A stretch of DNA of 10,684 nucleotides. Origin: Clostridia bacterium (GTDB taxonomy: Bacteria > Bacillota > DULZ01). Shown here one piece after another: positions 7,402 through 10,684 of this stretch (position 1 is the stretch's first letter; each line of letters begins with the position of its first letter). The translations under genes and the position numbers were made by a program. The notes below the pieces were generated by a model that was not told where the DNA came from, made no database searches, and saw only the letters and a list, made by a program, of their open reading frames with translations. The stretch lies in assembly GCA_012520135.1 (NCBI GenBank), contig JAAYOX010000205.1:1-10684 (forward strand). Direction: 5' to 3'.

Positions 7402-7406
7402 CTCCT

Positions 7407-7446
7407 AAAGAAGTACAGCACCAGCCAGGCTGGACCGGTGCTGTAC
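7407..7446 (-). terminator. Terminator or attenuator after the YeiH-type transporter
   Basis: GTACAGCACC at 7413-7422 pairs with GGTGCTGTAC at 7437-7446; the loop region can also form CCAGC-CAG-GCTGG (7421-7433). On the - strand the stem is followed by TTCTTT and then directly by the AGGAGG of the next gene. It therefore either ends the transporter mRNA or lets a fraction of polymerases through to the gene at 6370-7401, for which no separate promoter is evident. Confidence 0.8.
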
Positions 7447-7477
7447 AGTTACATGAATAATTCCGGCTACTATTTGT

Positions 7478-8791
7478 TTAGAATGTTTTGGGGAACAAGA
7501 TACCGCCGAAGCAGAGCCAGGCCATTAGTAATGTGAGGGCGAGGTTAAAGGATTGACCTACTATATACTGGATTAAAGGCTTGCCTCCCTTGATGTGGCT
7601 GGCCAGTTCCTTAAAGTTGGAGTCTAAGCCGATACTGACAAAAGCCATGGCAAACAACCAACCGCGAAGACCTTTAGTTACCGATAAATAACCGTCTACA
7701 GCTGCTTCCCCAACAGTGGGGATGAATAAGAAGGAAAATACCAAGGATGCACCAACGAAGCCAAGGATAAACTTGGGGAACCGGATCCAAATTTCTTTGG
7801 CGCTGGCATGTTGGCTGCTTTCCGTACGACCGAATTTGGTTACCCAGATGATAGCAATGACAAAGGCGAGAATACCGATCATAACGTTCTGAATCATTTT
7901 AACAACTGAGGAAATTTCCAGACCTCTCTGGCCTAAGAATGCACCTGCAGCTACAACGGCACCGGTGGAGTCAATGGTACCACCCATCCAGGCTGCACCG
8001 ACGTCCGGGTCTAAACCGATTGCCAGGATAAAGACAGGCATCAGTACCATCATTAAGACTGTGAACAGGAGGGAGATAGTAATCGCTACCCCTACTTCAT
8101 CTTTCTTGGCACCGCTGGCGGCTCCGGCGGCAATAGCAGCGGAAACACCGCAAACAGAAGTGGCACAAGTCAGTGTAATGTTGAATTCCTTGCTCTCCAT
8201 TTTTAAAACTCTGTCGCCAAACCAAAACATGAATAGAACTACAATCGGTGTAACTACCCATGCTACAATTAAACCGGGGAGACCTAAAGCTATAATCCTG
8301 TTAAATAGGATTTCACAGCCTAAAAATACCAGACCGGTTTTAATATACATTTCCGTCTTGACAGCCGGTTTGACCCAAGCAGGAGTTTTGATAGTGTTAC
8401 TGATTAGGAGACCGATGACTAATCCCCATAAAGCAGTTTCCAAGTTATATGCTTTGGCTACGCTGTTGGCTGCACAAAGTTGAGCTATGGCTGCCAGAAT
8501 GAATACTGCAGGAAATGCCACCAAGTATTTGTTGACATTTTGGCCCATAAATTTAACACCGATTGCAGTAATGATTCCTACACCAACCAGTAAGATAAGG
8601 AGCTGAATCCAAATACCTTCAGGAAAAGCCTCTCCGATAGAAGACCAGGTTTTAAACTTAGCTACTTTTGTAAGAATTCCTAATGCTGCGAGAATAATAC
8701 CTAAAAAGCCGAACCATACCGCCCACCAGTCTTCCAGTTTCCATAAAGGGGACCAATCAATACCGTTTTTACCGACATTAGGTTGAGACAT
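7478..8791 (-). CDS. YeiH/PSE-family putative sulfate exporter (UPF0324-type membrane protein), copy A
   Basis: Polytopic membrane protein of 437 aa with roughly 11-13 hydrophobic segments. It matches the YeiH (putative sulfate exporter) family through SVCGVSAAIAAGAA at 212-225, GAAWMGGTIDSTGAVVAAGAF at 265-285, RFPKFILGF at 337-345 and AFVSIGLDSNFKEL at 383-396. It is longer than the usual family size of about 340 aa because of an N-terminal extension: about 25 soluble residues, then three extra hydrophobic stretches (about 22-40, 60-80 and 89-107). ATG at 8791 has GGAGGTG upstream at good spacing. Its neighbour at 9609 is a diverged paralog. Proximity to the dsr operon favours a sulfur oxyanion or related anion as substrate, but direction and substrate are unknown and the family name itself is based on limited evidence. 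Confidence 0.88.
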   Translation of the reverse strand: MSQPNVGKNGIDWSPLWKLEDWWAVWFGFLGIILAALGILTKVAKFKTWSSIGEAFPEGIWIQLLILLVGVGIITAIGVKFMGQNVNKYLVAFPAVFILAAIAQLCAANSVAKAYNLETALWGLVIGLLISNTIKTPAWVKPAVKTEMYIKTGLVFLGCEILFNRIIALGLPGLIVAWVVTPIVVLFMFWFGDRVLKMESKEFNITLTCATSVCGVSAAIAAGAASGAKKDEVGVAITISLLFTVLMMVLMPVFILAIGLDPDVGAAWMGGTIDSTGAVVAAGAFLGQRGLEISSVVKMIQNVMIGILAFVIAIIWVTKFGRTESSQHASAKEIWIRFPKFILGFVGASLVFSFLFIPTVGEAAVDGYLSVTKGLRGWLFAMAFVSIGLDSNFKELASHIKGGKPLIQYIVGQSFNLALTLLMAWLCFGGILFPKTF

Positions 8792-8955
8792 TCTTTTGCA
8801 CCTCCAACGCTTTTTTACACCAATTGCTCAGGCAACCCGGTAGCAGGAATTCCTAAATCCCCCCTTTCAGAATGATTTACCTTGTCATTTTGGTACTCAC
8901 CCTAAAGTATGAATGATGGTGATATCTTGCTAAAGGTGCGAAAATGCCGGAGTTC

Positions 8956-8977
8956 TGTGAAACGGAAAACTTTCACA
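8956..8977. promoter_or_regulatory. Candidate operator: perfect 7-bp inverted repeat TGTGAAA-N8-TTTCACA
   Basis: TGTGAAA (8956-8962) and TTTCACA (8971-8977) are exact inverted copies about 165 bp upstream of the transporter start. Half sites resemble those of Crp/Fnr and Rex regulators, but the spacing (8 nt between 7-bp arms) fits neither consensus, so the regulator is not named. Confidence 0.4.
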
Positions 8978-9020
8978 TGACTTACGATATAATTTAATTC
9001 CGACTAAAACGGTTTACTTA

Positions 9021-9075
9021 TATTTATAAAATTCCGCTTCTTCTTCAGAATATCATATTAGCTATTTATAAAATT
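9021..9075. repeat. 13-bp direct repeat TATTTATAAAATT, 42-bp period
   Basis: Identical copies at 9021-9033 and 9063-9075. The 42-bp offset is about four helical turns, placing both on the same DNA face. In such AT-rich DNA chance is possible. Confidence 0.45.
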
Positions 9076-9130
9076 TTTCCTCTGGCGCGGAAAATCCTGC
9101 AATTAATTATTGTATTTTAATAGCTAATAT
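9055..9130. repeat. 12-bp inverted repeat ATATTAGCTATT / AATAGCTAATAT
   Basis: Perfect arms at 9055-9066 and 9119-9130 with a 52-nt spacer that contains a further small inverted repeat, TTTTCC (9075-9080) with GGAAAA (9089-9094). It may be a pair of regulator sites or the base of a folded structure. Confidence 0.5.
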
Positions 9131-9284
9131 ATTACAAAGAAACTACATGTGCTAATAGAGGTTGAAAAGCGCCTTGATTAGCCATTAAAAAGGGGATGTA
9201 AAAAATATTTTTCTTGTAAATTATGGAAGTTGGCGTCAAAATATACTGACATAGAAATTACGCCATTTTCATTAAAAGTTAGAT

Positions 9285-9327
9285 AAAATATAAAAACAGC
9301 ACCTTAAGAGAAGAACGGTGCTGTTTT
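9285..9327 (-). terminator. Rho-independent terminator after the small membrane protein gene
   Basis: AAAACAGCACC (9293-9303) pairs with GGTGCTGTTTT (9317-9327), an 11-bp stem with a 13-nt loop. On the - strand it is followed by TATATTTTAT. The stem core is the same as in the hairpin at 7413-7446. Confidence 0.88.
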
Positions 9328-9352
9328 GCAATTGGTAATTGTTTTGTTCTAT

Positions 9353-9541
9353 CTACATAGAAGGTAACACTCGGAAAACAATCACGAATACAGCCAGCAA
9401 GAATATCCCTAACCCTAATGAATAACCAATTAGCTTTTTTTCAATCGGCAACAAATCAAACCATTCTTCCACCATCTCTTCTTCCATCGCTTCAGTATTA
9501 GGTGCGGTTGGTTGGATTTTGGCGGTTTCCAGCTTTGCCAT
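9353..9541 (-). CDS. Small single-span membrane protein, 62 aa, linked to the YeiH-type transporter
   Basis: Not recognised as a named family. The start at 9541 is set by a near-perfect ribosome site (complement of 9548-9555, AGGAGGTC) six bases upstream; the frame could extend to 9574 but has no site there. The product has a soluble N-terminus with an acidic patch (EAMEEEMVEEWFDL, 17-30), two lysines at 35-36, and one membrane helix at about 38-57 ending FRVLPSM. It follows the partial transporter gene by 67 nt on the same strand, with only a 5-bp palindrome between them, so it is probably co-transcribed. A role as an accessory peptide of that transporter is plausible but inferred only from position and topology. 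Confidence 0.8.
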   Translation of the reverse strand: MAKLETAKIQPTAPNTEAMEEEMVEEWFDLLPIEKKLIGYSLGLGIFLLAVFVIVFRVLPSM

Positions 9542-9608
9542 AGGTTTGACCTCCTTCATTAGTTTTCTAATCAATCTCCCGTCCGAACAACTAACAACTA
9601 AATTCTAT

Positions 9609-10684
9609 TTACACAACAGGCGGGTAGATACCATGGTAGAAAATCCAGGAGATAAGCAGTCCAACCCAAAGGATGAAGCCGAAGAGGGCTACGGCATAGA
9701 CTGCTACAATACGACCCATTCCTTCTTGCCACAATTTACGTACGTTAGTGACTAATCCGATGGAGAAGAAACATAAACCGAAGAAAATGCTTCTTAATGC
9801 ATTTGCATGTGATGAACCTGCCTCGGCTCCTTTAACCGAAGAGGGATCCGAAAGTCCTAGCAGTAAAATTACAAAGAAAGTAAGTACAAATCCGATGATG
9901 AACTTGGGGAAGCGGTCCCATATTTCCCTTGCTTTTACTTGCGATTTTTGATTGTCTCCGCTAGCTGATTTTTTCGCGCCAATGTTAAATACTGACCAGA
10001 CTACCGCTAGAATGAAAGCCCACACACCGATAAAGATATCGATGAAGACTTTAGTGGTGGTGGTTGCCATAAGCATCCAGCCTTCTTCGTAGTTAACTCC
10101 CAATTCTTTGAGTGCTTTGGCCCGTATTAAGGAGTCAGTTATGGCACCACTGGCGATGGCACCGCCGTCACTTTTTACGGCCAATCCCATCCAGGCCCCG
10201 GCTACCATAGGCTCGTTCCACAGCAGAACTTGAGCGAGCCAGGGGAGGAAAAGCAGTTCCAAGGCCACAAAAACGATGATTACTGCTGATAAAATAACCG
10301 GTATTACGGGTCGAGAGCGGACGGCTGCACCGGTGGCAATTGCCGCAGAAACACCGCAAATGGAAATACCGGAAGCTAAAGGTGCTGCCCATTCAGGAGT
10401 AAATTTGAAGTATTTCCGGGCAATGAAATAAACAACGGCCCAGTAGACCAGGTAAGCTTCCACAACTGCGCATAGACCCCGGACGATTACGGTGGTGGCA
10501 AGTCCCATTGCACCAAGGGTTTTAACTGCAATCGAGGCTCCTAAAATGACGATCCCTGTTTTGATATACCACTCCGGCCTTGCCGCAGTTTTTAGGTAGT
10601 CGGCGAAGCCTAAGAAAAAGTTGCCGATAATCAGGCCGATGATCATGGCAAAGATGAAGCCCATATCTCCCATACCCAGAGCCC
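9609..10684 (-). CDS. YeiH/PSE-family putative sulfate exporter, copy B (N-terminus outside the window)
   Basis: Polytopic membrane protein; the frame is open through the right edge, so the start is upstream. The ATG at 10673 is internal: the preceding codons (ALG) continue the first visible helix, which aligns with a helix starting near residue 118 of the copy at 7478-8791. About 357 codons are visible, ending HGIYPPVV. Family marks shared with copy A are EWYIKTGIVILG, SICGVSAAIATGAA (encoded around 10320-10360), AGAWMGLAVKSDGGAIASGA, RFPKFIIGF and FFSIGLVTNVRKLW. Differences fall in the presumed transport motif: copy A has TIDSTGAVVAAGA where copy B has AVKSDGGAIASGA, so substrates or coupling may differ. 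It is followed by the 62-aa membrane protein gene. Family assignment is good; substrate unknown. Confidence 0.88.
   Translation of the reverse strand, partial: ALGMGDMGFIFAMIIGLIIGNFFLGFADYLKTAARPEWYIKTGIVILGASIAVKTLGAMGLATTVIVRGLCAVVEAYLVYWAVVYFIARKYFKFTPEWAAPLASGISICGVSAAIATGAAVRSRPVIPVILSAVIIVFVALELLFLPWLAQVLLWNEPMVAGAWMGLAVKSDGGAIASGAITDSLIRAKALKELGVNYEEGWMLMATTTTKVFIDIFIGVWAFILAVVWSVFNIGAKKSASGDNQKSQVKAREIWDRFPKFIIGFVLTFFVILLLGLSDPSSVKGAEAGSSHANALRSIFFGLCFFSIGLVTNVRKLWQEGMGRIVAVYAVALFGFILWVGLLISWIFYHGIYPPVV

Larger units (their letters stand above)
8792..9292. other. AT-rich intergenic region without a gene, rich in inverted and direct repeats
   Basis: No credible coding frame on either strand. 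It holds the long leader of the - strand transporter at 7478-8791, including a weak hairpin (8819-8827 with 8832-8841) close to the start codon. Further out are a TGTGAAA inverted repeat, a 13-bp direct repeat, a 12-bp long-range inverted repeat and four GCTAAT/ATTAGC half sites (9057, 9123, 9151, 9177). I could not place a convincing -35/-10 pair for the transporter on the - strand; a TATAAT at 8988-8993 reads on the + strand and has no gene after it. Regulation of the transporter probably lies here. Confidence 0.6.

Noticed and set aside
7965..8483. Long open frame (172 codons) on the + strand opposite the transporter gene.
   Set aside because: It lies wholly antisense to a well-supported membrane protein; the low-complexity composition mirrors the codons of hydrophobic helices and there is no ribosome site or family motif.
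8792..8880. Riboswitch in the leader of the transporter gene at 7478-8791.
   Set aside because: Only a weak hairpin with several G-U pairs (8819-8841) is visible, and I recognise no conserved riboswitch core or terminator switch.
8956..8977. Crp/Fnr or Rex binding site.
   Set aside because: Half sites look similar, but the spacing differs from both consensus sequences, so only a generic operator candidate is reported.
9201..9212. AAAAATATTTTT as an intrinsic terminator.
   Set aside because: A pure A/T palindrome with no loop space or GC stem, and no gene ends there.
9556..9575. ATTAG-TTTT-CTAAT small palindrome between the transporter and the 62-aa gene as a terminator.
   Set aside because: Only a 5-bp AT-rich stem and it lies just ahead of the ribosome site; too weak to separate the genes.

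Overview
The window looks like part of the dissimilatory sulfite reduction locus of a Gram-positive (Firmicutes, Desulfotomaculum/Peptococcaceae-type) sulfate reducer. Supporting this are a DsrC tail with both redox cysteines, a two-subunit DsrMK complex with no dsrJOP genes after it, strong AGGAGG-type ribosome binding sites, moderate GC and single-hairpin terminators. The taxonomic call is an inference from gene content; no marker gene is present.

Left part, + strand (1-6140): the 3' end of dsrC, a 13-bp hairpin, an FAD/NAD(P)H CoA-disulfide reductase-like enzyme with a C-terminal rhodanese domain, a CbiA/CobB-type amidotransferase (DsrN), DsrM (NarI-like membrane cytochrome b) and DsrK (HdrD-like Fe-S protein). 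Gaps are short (about 15-80 nt), so this reads as one operon, closed by a clear terminator overlapping the dsrK stop. In the accepted model DsrMK passes menaquinol electrons to the DsrC trisulfide made by DsrAB. The reductase-rhodanese protein would add NAD(P)H-linked persulfide/disulfide chemistry. DsrN would amidate siroheme, but here its glutaminase domain has lost the catalytic Cys and apparently the catalytic His.

Middle (6141-6369): a non-coding, highly structured stretch between two convergent transcription units. It contains a roughly 176-bp element with about 35-bp imperfect terminal inverted repeats and three small internal hairpins (MITE-like or structured RNA). On each side lies a near-identical terminator hairpin.

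Right part, - strand (6370-10684): a partial YeiH/PSE-family putative sulfate exporter (running off the right edge), a 62-aa single-span membrane protein and a terminator; then a roughly 500-bp AT-rich intergenic region with many inverted and direct repeats; then a second, complete YeiH/PSE-family transporter, a terminator/attenuator hairpin, and a membrane-anchored protein of unknown function with an internal duplication and probably a non-AUG start. The two transporters are divergent paralogs and the terminators that follow them share the same stem core. Next to the dsr operon they may move sulfate, sulfite or another sulfur oxyanion, but substrate and direction cannot be read from sequence.
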